Of a stretch of 64,000 nucleotides of DNA, positions 1-12,000 are shown piece by piece. The DNA lies in assembly GCF_037975245.1 (NCBI RefSeq), contig NC_092582.1:9449501-9513500 (forward strand). Direction: 5' to 3'. The notes beneath the pieces were generated by a model. It ran no database searches, was not told where the DNA came from, and worked only from the letters and a program-made list of their open reading frames with translations. This DNA is from Apostichopus japonicus (taxonomy: Eukaryota > Echinodermata > Holothuroidea > Aspidochirotida > Stichopodidae). The translations under genes and the position numbers were made by a program. Numbering within the stretch: the stretch's first letter is position 1; each line of letters begins with the position of its first letter.

Positions 1-1560
1 ATGAAGAGGCCATGTGGAGTGAACTGATCTCTATGTTATTGTGAAGCCTGTAGCTCTGGCAGAGAGGGTGTTTCTCAGTCCCTAGTTTAACACCTTTGAC
101 CCTGAGAAAAGGACAAGATGCATTGGTTGAGGGGATACAGCCCCAGGGTTTGCGGTCATTTAGGACGGCAGAGGAAATATGGGATTAAGATGATGTATTT
201 TCATAAATGGATTCTTTGGAAAAAGGGGAGGGGGGCAGGTGGACTGGTGCAGGTGGACTGGTGACTATTGTCCCTAAGGTTCAACGCGGATCTCGATGCA
301 GATGGCTTAAAAAAGACCATCATGGAGCCACAAGTGCTTTAATTTTTTTTATATATATAGTTTTATTTTTGTGGGGGGGGGGGGGGTGAAGGAGTCTTTA
401 TTCATTAGTTTAGTTTTATCCTCCCACAGAATTGCTACATTAACTTTTTGAAGCTACATGGTAAATTGTGTATTGTAGCTATCTCTAACATCATAAGCAA
501 CTTTATACTATCAATTAAAGATGGTTAATTTATTTCCGTACTTGAAAAAAGGGAATATTGCAGCCAATGTCAAAAGGGGAACGTCTTTTGCAAGGTTTTG
601 TAGTTTCCAAGTATATTCCTGTTTAATTTCCAACTTCACAGACATTGTGTCAGAGGGGAAGTAGAAAAATTCAACGTTTAGGACTTTCTGTTCATTACTT
701 GAAACAAAAAAGTTCACCAGTCAAGCTAATGACATAAAATTGATTTGGCATTTTAGTATCGAATGTGTAGAAATATAAATTAACCTTAAAATGCAGCTTT
801 CAGTGAAACACTTGATCTCCAAGTTTCCTTTTGAAAGACATCATGCTATTCAGGTAACTATTTTTATTTGGAGTGCTCAGAGAGGAAAGAAAAAGCATAA
901 CAATTTCAAAGATTTTAATAAAATGTTTTCACAACAGAATGGTGATTGTACTTCCCATCTTTAATGTTTCCATATTTGCTTAATTTCTTTATTTATTGAC
1001 AAGAAAGGATTCAAAAGCTAAAAAATCTGACAGGAACCCATTAAATTTGGGTTTGAAATATGTTATTATAAAATACAAGCATTCAAATATGAGATCAGGG
1101 GAGGTGGAAGAAGAGTTAATCTGTTTGAGGGTGGTGGCGGGGAGGGGAGGGGGAACAAGGGGGATGTGGGTACAAACTGAAGTGAAGGGCATTGTGACAT
1201 GGGACTTTGATTTGAGGGGGCATAGCACAAAGTTACCTCAAAACTTTCCAACAAACTAACACCTTAATTATTATCTTTTCTCCTTAAAGTTTCAAACAAC
1301 AGGGCAACTATGTAGTACCATATGTAACAAATAGAACGGGGTCACTATGTATTTATGAAAGGGGTTGCTCTTGAGGTTTCTGACCAAGCTGTTCCACCAC
1401 CCTTAGGCTACTATGAGGTAAACAAGTTCTATGCAGACTGCTAGCTAGCTTGAAGGATACCCCCCCCCCTCTCCCCACCACAAAGTGTAGACTACTGTCT
1501 CCCCATCTGTGTCACCATCTTTTGTATGAAAAGTTGAATGCACAATTGATCATGATGTTT
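1..1560. other. Intergenic sequence upstream of GAPVD1, no gene recognised
   Basis: Apart from a 14-base G run at 373-386, a purine-rich patch near 1095-1165 and a 10-base C run at 1460-1469, nothing is recognised. The short ORFs here resemble no family I know. Confidence 0.5.
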
Positions 1561-2204
1561 TCAAAAAACTCGCATGTACCGCGCTGTTTCGCGGCATCGC
1601 TCCCACTGGCCCTCCCGTAACCTTCCCACGCATTCTCCCGAACAGCTTCGATACCCGGTCACATAATATATCAACTCGGTATAGAAACAACTAGTACGTC
1701 GTTCCGAGCTCGATCGATAGACCGATATTACAATAAATGTCAGTCATCACAGATTTTGTTTCACCATACCTGACAGCGACGATACGTGAAGCTTTACATA
1801 ACAACATCTAGCCACGAAGTCTTCTTAATAGGCGGTAGGTTCCGGAGTTCGAGTTACAAGCATGACATTACGTTTCTAATTTCTGCTGAAAGATGCGGAA
1901 GATCGCCTTTGTTTTAAAAAGGTATCACTTGCATGTGACAATTTTCAACTTTGGTCTCTTATTCGTAATTGCCGGTGTGGGGTTCCTATTCTTCAAACCT
2001 CTTCACGGATAAACTTTTCATCTCTTCTCCGCTGTTTACATCTAGCCTAACAAGTATTAAAGACCTTTGAAAGCTTATATGCCTAGCTAGTAGTACTAAG
2101 TCCAAGTAGGCTCCTGCTGGATACCACATCAACTACTGCAGTCTCAGCTACACGCTTACGACACAGTACTGTAGTTACAGTCGACAGTGCAATACAACTT
2201 AGGA
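1560..2204 (+). promoter_or_regulatory. Candidate promoter / non-coding first exon of GAPVD1
   Basis: Around 1570-1900 the sequence is visibly richer in CpG than its surroundings. A good gtaagt donor follows at 2205. Coding exon 1 has its acceptor at 4809, so GAPVD1 must have an upstream 5' UTR exon, and 1560-2204 is the best candidate in range. There is no clear TATA box and no transcript evidence. Confidence 0.3.
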
Positions 2205-2655
2205 GTAAGTGGTTTTCGAGCTTAGATTATACTTAGTTTTGTATGCGTATTGTTTCTTTAGCCTGATGAAGTATAGCTTAAGGCACTAAGCTGCTAAGAG
2301 AAACCATGAAAGTCTCTGGGTCACAGAACTGTTAAATCCTAGATACATTAGTTGGATGACTTACACTTAAAAAGTTAAAGCAAAGAATTAGTAAAAATGT
2401 ATGCAAGTGCCAAATTCAGTTTTGGTCAAATTTAACTAAATTTACCAAAACCAAAATATTAAGTATGTCGAATTTCAATCCAACAAAAGAAAAAACTCTG
2501 ATTGGCAAAAAATTTTGAACTAGATCTTTGTATAACTAGGCCTACCTCAGTACCTGGATCTTGTAATTATTGTTTATGTAGCCTTGTTAGTTAGCACTTT
2601 GAAATGTAACTTCATGGGAATAAACTGTATATGAGGTACAGTATTAAAAATACCG

Positions 2656-3456
2656 GTGTTATAGTACCCGAAAAGCACTCAGTACTTGAGTACATGGTAC
2701 TCGTTCATGATGAAACGTACTTCGATGATTAAGTGTACTCATCCATATAGTCTTCATTCAGACTGGGATGCTTTTAAGTATATACTTGTACTAATTGCAG
2801 TCAATTTAGAGTGTGTGAAGTACACAAAAAAATACTAGTTGTGTAAAAGCAACATTTCGACAGAAAGCATGCACAATTTCTTTCTATCGTTTTGTCATTC
2901 TATAGTCAAGTACTGTTTATAATACACGATAGGCTACTACATTATATAGTATCGTACAGCTAGGCTATAATGTACTACCACATACGGAATGGCTGTATGA
3001 AGATGAAGAATTCATCAGTGATGTGTGTTACTAACGTACAGAATAATTAGCAGCATGGTTTCAGTATCACTGTTTATCGAACACTCCCATGAACACACTG
3101 GGATGTTGATTGCTATACTGTCAATTTGTCCTTTAGTATCAGAAAATATCTGATAATTTTAAGATGATCTGAATTTGCCAAGCAAAAACAACATCTGAGC
3201 AACTTCATCACATTCAACTGTCTCTTGATCATCAGGAAGCATGCAGTTATACGCATACAGTTCTTTAATAAATCAAAAGTACTTGAAAAGTGCTTGGATT
3301 ATAAAGTACTTGTACTCGATATGCAGATTCCAAACTGCAATACTTGGACAGTGGTAATCGGTAGTCGGATCCTTAAAAGGAGTACTCAGACACTGGTACT
3401 TATTATTCAGGGCCTCAAGTACTCAGAAGTACTTGGATAGAGTACTTGACTACAAC
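2656..3456. mobile_element. AGTACT-rich foldback-like non-autonomous element
   Basis: Both ends are full of AGTACTTG/GTACTC words on both strands. The outer ends are an imperfect inverted repeat: the left begins GTTATAGT near 2658, and the reverse complement of the right end begins GTTGTAGT. Elements of this composition are common non-autonomous DNA transposons in marine animals. There is no transposase ORF. It lies in the presumed first intron of GAPVD1, and its boundaries are approximate. Confidence 0.45.
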
Positions 3457-4885
3457 ATTTGAGAAAGAAAACCATTCATGTTGAGGACCATATGTATAAT
3501 TTATGTGCAGTAGGCCTACCTATAAGAAATTAAAATACCAATGTAAAATAGGAATAATATTTTTTTTCGTTTCATCTGAGCCATCCTAGGCAAGCTGTAA
3601 AATAAAATTTTCTCTTATATAGCAAAAGAAGAAAACATGGACTATGGTGTATCACATGGTTGGCGAAAGTTTCATGGTACAGTTGGGTCTTAGTGAGATA
3701 ATTATCAATGTCGAAAGGGATGTGGTGAATATCAAACTGCAAGCGATTGCTTGCCCAAGGGACAGTCTCCAATATTTTTTCTTCGGTTATTGTGTTGTCA
3801 TCTGTATTAATTGAGCGATGAGTTTCACCTGCAGACTGCAATATGGAGCATCCCCCCCAAAATGAAATCCATCGTGTTTGCAATCACCAGAGTATTACAA
3901 ATGTAGTGCTCAGAGTGAAACTCTACTTGAACAAGACAACTGAAACTAAAACATATTGTAACCGTTAAATGGGTTTCAATCATAACACATTTTTTGCATA
4001 CAGTAAAAGAGAAACTAACGATATATATTTAATCAAGTACTTTTATAATCTCTGGGGAAACTGAAACCTGGACAACAATTATACAGAAACATACAGGAAA
4101 AGTAGGTGACCTCGTTTGAGGTAACATATGATTTAAGATCGTAAAATCACACAGTGCCGGAATTATTTTATAACACAAATTAGCAAAAAAATTTGGTCTT
4201 TGAAGTGAAGACTGATCAAGTTGCACAGAGAGCTTGTTCAGTTACAAGTGGCATTTTGAATTTGGATATGCTAGTCTTTGTTTTAAGTTCAGTAGAGCTA
4301 AGTGTCAAACCATCTATGTAGGTTGATTGCATAATGTTAGATTTATTAGGTATGATAAAAAGCTTGTCAGACTGCTAAGACTATTAGTTGAGGATGCCAA
4401 GAGGACAACTACTGTAGTTTGTCACTACAGTTTACAAGAATTTGGTCAGACCAATTCTTATACATTCTGTTATCATAATCTTGCTGGATAAACAATATTG
4501 GAGAGCTAAAGAAAGCGAGATTGTTGTTTCATGAGGTACAAAGTGAAACGTTTTCTTTAATAGCTGATTATTTAGTTTGGTCGGTAAAATCAAGTCTGTC
4601 TATATGAGCTACCTTGATGGAAAGTAGTGAATGCATAGAACATGGAACACAGTGGCATTTTGCAATTGTGCAATAAGATATATATACTGTACATATTGAA
4701 TACTGATCACTAATGAGGTCTATATGGACTTTGGAAGATTGTATGTTGTATTCAAAAATACTGTATGTTGCAATTCATCGTTTTTCTGGTTTTTGTTTTC
4801 ACACCACAGGTAGTAGAAGACAACAATGGTCAAGTAAAGCTTAATACTTATTCATCAACAGAGGGAAGGATTATATATAGTCAAG

Positions 4886-6019
4886 ATGGAAGAACCCGAT
4901 TCGAAAGTAGATTTGGTGGACCTGGCCCACAAACTGAAGGAAGTAAGACTATTTGCCAAGTCAGAGAGACAGCTCTTACAGAGTCTTTTCACAGAAAACA
5001 CAGAGATCGCTGATAAAATATTCCAAACGGCATGGATCACTCGCCAGCAAAGACACATTCTGAAAAAATTAATTGTAGCCAGTCCGGATGCTCCTCCCAG
5101 CGTCTGCTGCTACGGGGCGAATGCTCTGGAGATGGTGAACTTCATTGACAGCTACAAGCAATTAAACTTCCAGGATACTCTCTACGGGGAGTTTCTGGCT
5201 CACTTGCGAGAACACCCCAGGACAATAGCTGTCTGTCTGTCCCTGGGAGAACTTCAGGATCCGAGGGAGAGCCAGAAAACTGCGGGGACGATCATATCGT
5301 CTGTCTGCGGGAATTGCATAGGACCCGGGGACGAGCACAGAACGCTCTTGTTACTGCAGTCACTGATAGTGCACCAGGTGGCGGAGAGCACCAACCCTCG
5401 ACGGTTACTCTTGAAAGGAACCTGCTCCTTCTGCGCTGCCTTCAAGCATTTCACAGAGTCTTTATTCTCGTCAAAGCTTTATCTGACTGCGGCTCTGCAC
5501 GACCCAATCATGGCGGTGCTCATGGACGACGAGTACAGTCTGGAGACGGACCCGGAGAAGGTTGCCCTACAGTTCACCCAGGAGGAGCGCCTGCAGTTGT
5601 TCGGTCCCGCGGACACGGAACAGTATCGGAAAAAGTTGCAGGCGCATCTGCAGTCTGTGACCTCCCAGCTGGTGGCTTTATGCGAAAATTTCATCAACGG
5701 ACTATTGAGTAATCTGTTCTGCTTTCCTCAGGGTTTGGAGTGGATCATCAGCGAGCTGCATAAAATTTTAATGAAGAAAGGGAAGACGAGCCCCTCAGAA
5801 GTAAGGGCCATGTGCGCTGACTTACTGTTCAACTGGTTCATATGTCCAGCTATCGTTGACCCCGAACCCCTGGGGATTATATCGGACATTCTGGTCAGTG
5901 AGAATGCGAGATTTAACTTGATGCAAATAGCGAAGATTCTGCAACAGCTTGCCCACGATACCAATGTATCAGGAGACGGCAACCGCAGGGACAGTGATAT
6001 ATTGAATAGATTCAGTAAG
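4886..6019 (+). CDS. GAPVD1: GAPVD1 coding exon 1: most of the RasGAP domain
   Basis: A single 1134-nt exon encodes residues 1-378. It aligns by eye along its whole length with the N terminus of vertebrate GAPVD1, including the stretches TAWI.(K/R)QQR, YGEFL..LRE.PR, NPRRLL.(K/R)GTC, TA.LH.PIM and ARFNLMQ..(K/R)(I/L)LQQLA. The exon ends in phase 0 at a gtaaga donor; the domain finishes in the next two short exons (7063-7197 and 7780-7975). Domain assignment rests on family knowledge. I cannot say from this sequence whether GAP catalysis is retained. Confidence 0.95.
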
Positions 6020-9000
6020 GTAAGAATGGATGGTAGGTAGGGCACTCAAATGGCTAAGGCAATGGACTTGCGATCTAAGGATTGCAGGGTCCAGGCCCGC
6101 CTGGCCAGATCATTATGTAAATTGTGTCCTTGGGCTAGGTGCTTAAACGCTATTGCCTCAAGTTACCCCAGGTGTGAAATTGGGGTCCTGGGGGGTAACT
6201 TGTACCTTGAGTTGCCTGTGCTGGTTTGTGCCTTTCACCCTATGAGGAGTCCCACGGTGACTTGTTGATGTGGCACACAGTAGTGCCACGGGTGTGAGTT
6301 TGAATTTTGCTCACTTGTGTGTGGCTTTGCCGAGTTACCAATGACCAGGGATAAATGTGGAAGTTGTCTGGGAAGGCCTTGTCCGTGATACTAGATTGTA
6401 AACCTTGGCACTTTTAGTGTTACTTTTACTTTGACCTGGAGTACTGCAACTTGAGAGTTGAAGAGCCACAAGGAGGGTGGGGTGAGAGGTTCCTGCCAAA
6501 GGAGTGAAGAGTAAAAAAATGGTGATAGATTCATTCATTAAGTGAAGAACAAGGGACATGATAGTGCTGCAAAAGAAAGAAGATAAAAACATCATGTGAT
6601 TTTAGTTGAATTTGTGTATTTATGATGAAAAATGCAGAACATTAAAATGCTTAAAAATGGTAGAACTCTTAAATATGAACATGTTTACTATTCTGTTGCT
6701 GAGTATGTAAAATATTGTCATTATTATTAATCATAATAGAATATATGACTAAATGGTGATGGTAGTCATTATGACTTCTCGATAGTCTTACAATCTCAGA
6801 TACTGTATTCTACAAAGTCAGCTGGCTGTTGCAGGCTAATAGTGCTCTGTTGGTTACAATAGCAATGGTTGCCATGGAAATACATTTACAGGTACTAGGA
6901 GGTCCATCAAGGTCATATAGGAATACAATTATGTGGAAGGGGTTCCATTTTGGGATCAGGTAGCAAAATTGTGTCCGTATGTTTGTCTGTGTGTTCAGTT
7001 ATTTATAACGACAATACAAATACTGTTTCACTACTTTCTTTCCATTATTTTTGGGTTAAAAGAAGAATGGGATGTCCTCCCTGTTGGATAGCCTTATGAA
7101 TAACATGAAGATGGAGGACAGCCCACCAGCCGTCAGTGAGGTCTCAGGATTGGTTCAGAATGCTGCACTAATAACAGAGACGGACCTTCATGGACTCGTA
7201 AGAACTTTTCTCATTCTCTTCCGATGATTTCGAATGAAAACGGTTATAAATCCATTTGTCGGGATCTTTGGTTTTCACTACTGTCAGCAGGCTGGGATTA
7301 GATGTGCAGGTCACTGAAGGTGGCATACTCTATTAAAATCAGGATACTTAAATTGCGATATGAGGGGAGAATATATCCATTTTGTAATTCAGTTGACAAT
7401 TATAACTCTGACAACAATAACAACAAAATCGAGGTGCTCTCGTTGAAAAGTGTTGATTGAATGTCTCAGGTTCCATCTTAAAACGTCTAGTGTATTTGGT
7501 TTTACTACAATATTATTTTATTTGCTGTTTTACCAACGTGGGCATTCTGCTTGTGCAGTGAGTTCCCTTCCACTGTATAGACTAGTGTTTCTCATGGCTT
7601 TGGATAAAATACCATTTTGTCTTGATTTATGAAAAGGTTATTTCCAAAAATAAATCTTTACTTTTTTGTTGTTGTTGTTGTTGTAAATCTGAATCCTCAA
7701 TAAGTGATTAAACTTGTAGCCAAGACCGATCACACGTTGTCAGTCTTACCGTAAAATCTTATTCTCTCCCGATTCGAAGGTGGCGTACTTCCGTGAAGTG
7801 GTGAGCAACAATCCAGATAGGACAGAGTTAAAGGACTTGGAGGCTTGTCTGTCTCCGTTACCGCCCTCTGCTCCTCTAGTCAAGACCGTTCAGTCACCTC
7901 CCATCCAGATTCCAAATGAAAACAGGAATTCTGTGACATCGCCTACTGCCTTTAGGAACTCTGTGGTAGCAAAAGGTAAAACTTGTTGACATTTAAAGGG
8001 TGTGAAGACTCGAGCACAAAGAAACGTCTGATGCCGGTAATCTGACCTAGTTTCGAATGAGGTGTAACAGAAGTGTTAGACACCACCATCGATCCCAGAA
8101 AATACACACACAGCTTGCTACCATGGGTAATTAGACACTAGTGTACAGTCAATACATACAATTACAGTCAGTACCCACAACACAGTGTACATAGCAGCGA
8201 TGGACATCTAAGGTCTAGATAATAGAAAGATAACAAGGTAACACGTTTAATTACTGTCTGCATTTTGTAGCGACAAGAAAAAAACTTCACTTGCAAGCAA
8301 CGGAAAGTTAACTTTTTCAGAGCCAGCACATGAATTGGGGCGAGTCTTCAATGCTTTTAATAGTACTACGGACAAAATGTGGGCATTATGTTTCAACAGA
8401 TTCCCCTTCACTGCAACAATGAAAGGAAAAAATATTAATAAAAAGCCATCAACAAAACTTTGCGAACATATGTACAATATCTTCAAATTCCTTCCTCAAA
8501 ATCCAGACTTTCTGTACTTCTATTGTCTTATGAATTTTGACGTAGTATAATATTGATATATAAATTAATATGTAGGGCTGGCTATGTATATTTGCTATGG
8601 AAGTGTTACAGGCCATTGCTAAGTGTTAAAGTTTGTTTTGATAGGGGAAAGAGTTATATTGGTTTTAATATTTGAGGGTAACTGGTAACCACATGTCTTG
8701 TCTTGGAGAAGTCACCTATACCGAATGACGGTTTGGTATTTTTGGATTTTTGCCGCAAACAGTCTCTTCTGTTACGAAGAAAGGTCGTAAGACTGCATCA
8801 GATGTCGGTGATCTGGAAGTCGATTTCATAGACGGGCAGTTGTTTGATCCAATGTCACAATGGCAACAGGAAGATGTCTTAGTGGTTTCCCTTGGCAACC
8901 ATACAATTGAATGCCCTGGAATGCTACCTGAGTCGAAGGTAAAGATATGATTAAATTGAAAAAAAAATTGTATTTTGAAATTTTGAAACCACCCGGCCAA

Positions 9001-12000
9001 GTAGAAGTGTTACAAACCACCAAGCTGGGGTTACATAATTAGATTGACAGCATGAAAATAAGAGAAGAAAACACACACATAAGACCATGGTCCTCTGAGT
9101 TTCAGATTTGGTATCTCCTGTCTGTTAACGTTTACATTGCTTGAGCAAGCATTTTCAGTAGGCAATTTAACTAGAACAATCTTTCTAGATTCAGTGTGTA
9201 TATAGGGGAGTGGTGGTTGAACTTTTTGAAGGAACTGTCTCTTTTGATTCCAATGAACTTAAAGGGGACCATTTGTTTCTATTAACAATTTTTATGTCTT
9301 GACCAATGCTTTTCCATATTATCTATCAGCAAATATTCAAGTAACTGCCATTTGAAAATGTTCGCAAAGGTTGGTGATCGAGAATGACATTCTTTGTAAA
9401 AGATCTTCTTTAATGTACCATGTTTTACAACATTACTTTGCCTAACTTCCTTAACTAAATAGATATGGCTATTAAAGGCAAATGCTGGCGGAAAATTTCA
9501 ATTCAATTGAAGTGGATAAAACAGGAAAAAAGGAAAAAGATGTGCTAATGTAGAGTCATTTCCTGAACTGAAAATATTGGGGGTCAATTTCAAGTTCCAG
9601 TGAGCAATGGTTACACAACAGTACCGCTCAGTATACAATGCATTGCCAGTGTTTCCCATAAAACCAGGAGGAAGGATATCTCAACTACTCATCCATTACA
9701 TTGTGTAATCTGCATTTGATACTACCATCATCACAATATTCTGTGAAACTGATAATGACATGCCTACCACACTGTTCATATGTGGAGGTATCCATGGGGG
9801 TGGGGGAAGGGGTAGGTGGGTCCTTCCCCAGAAATAAATTGCAAGTTTAGATCTGAGATGCTGCATTCGGAGGGTTATTGAGGCTAAAGATTTGGACCAT
9901 AGAGAGGTCTACATGCGAGATTATAGATAGACTGTGTGACTATTAAATTTCTGTCAATTTGTTTTGTTGTGGAGTTGAAAATGGGAGAGGTGTACACTCC
10001 ACCCCTCCCTGTCCCCCAGACCAGCATCTGGTTGTTTATTAATACAGTTCACAAAACTGTGTGGAACGCAAACAAGAAGACCTGCACATAAAGCTGCCTG
10101 TGCAAGTGACAATACATGTTTCCTAGTTTCGGAAATTAGAAACATGCAAACGTGTCAGACATCAATACACTTGTCATATCTTAGTACAAAATTAGTAACT
10201 TATATAAACATTGTTGAGTTAATTACTTTCCCAATCAAGTCGATAAATCAAACTAAGCAAAGCAAAGATTACTCTCCTTCATTAATCTTCAGGTTTTATT
10301 GTTAAAACAACTCAGATGTCTGTTTCTCTTTCTGTTTTACATCTATTGTTGCAGGTGCTTGCTTCGATGTCAAACAAGAAAAACCTTCCCGAGGTGACGA
10401 CAAACATTCCTCAGACGGCTGTCAGCAGCATCCCAGAAAAACACCTCCGTTTCTCTGATCCGTCTGGCAACAGTGACAATATGATGGAAGCCATGTCAAT
10501 AGGTGAGATGATTATTTAGAATCATGAAGACAAACATTTCATAAGTGGTTGTCTGTGCACATCTTAATATCACACTTAGGCTTAGTTGAAACTTAGGTAT
10601 ATCCAATACAATACAAATATCATTTCCATGAACAGAGGAACAAAGGTCCTTTGCATATATATTCTTTCGCAGAGAAGAACATTTCTTATGGATATTTCCT
10701 TGTGGATATATTCTTGTGGATATATATAGATCTATCCTATACAAACTCATTTCCATGAACAGAGGAACAAAGGTCCTTTACATATATGTAGTTCCTTATC
10801 AGTATGGTTGTCACTATATACCAGGGTTGTCCAACCTTTTGCAGAGGAGGGCCACATGGAATGACTAAGATGAAGGAGGGGCCGCATGAACCCTACGCTC
10901 GATTTTTCGATTTTTTTGCCCGAAGCCCAAGGCAACAAAATGTGAGCACTGCGCGGTGCGCACTGATTTATTTTCCTTCCTGATAAAACAGATGAATAAA
11001 GTCCAGCCGCCCCCCCCCCCCCTCCGCTGAGAGAGTGTCACACAAACTAACCTACAGTTTTTTTTAGACCCAGAAGGTTCGAATGATTGATTATATAGCT
11101 TCAAATTGTTATCAATAAATCTGCGCACTAAAATTTCGCACCGTAGAGCATCTCTGGCGGGCCGGACGCAACCCTGCGCCGGGCCGGACTGTGGCCCGCG
11201 GGCCGTAGGTTGGACAACCCTGCTATATACCTTTGTGTGGATATGATTCTGTATCCTTCAGTTGTCCTAGCTTTGCCTCCTTCATTCTTCGTAGAACTAG
11301 TTTGTATGTAGTGTCACCTGTTCTGTTATAGCTTGATGGATTGTCAGAGCTCTTCCTATGAGATGGAAAGGTGGATGGGAGGGGGGGGGGGCGATGGACG
11401 GAGGTTAGTGGGAGGAGAGAATCAAATGGGGGATACTGTTTGTTTTTGCAGTGGGTATGCTGGTGAACATGGTGAAGATACACTGGTGCAAAGGGTTAAA
11501 ATAATATGGCAATGATCAAAACAGTCTCCTAAATGTGTTTGGGTGAATTACTTCACATTAATGTGATGTTCATCACAGTTTTGCACATCAACTGGCGATC
11601 AAAGTTTGTTACTATGCGCCACTCTAGCCGCCATCTACAGCACAGTTATGTACAGCCTAAAGTTACAAAATCTCTGATAATAAACTTTAATCCCTTCAAA
11701 CTGAGTTTCTGAAAATTGTCTGAGTGATTTAATGGGAATGGCAAAGATGAACAACCACCTCTTTGGTTAATGCCTCCGTCTTAATTGTCGTGTGTGTGAA
11801 GATTTTTTAGAAAGAATTCCACCAGAATTATAATAATAATAATTATGGACATTTATAATGCGCCGGTATCCGTCAAAAAAAAGGACGCTCATGGCGCAGT
11901 GACACAGTAACACAATTTGCCTATTTTGCACCTGATCTATGGAATGCACTCCCCAATGACATCAGGGCAGCTCCATCATTAAATGCTTTTAAGGCACACC

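Noticed and set aside
5314-5712. 132-codon second-frame ORF within GAPVD1 exon 1
   Set aside because: Shadow of the conserved RasGAP reading frame.
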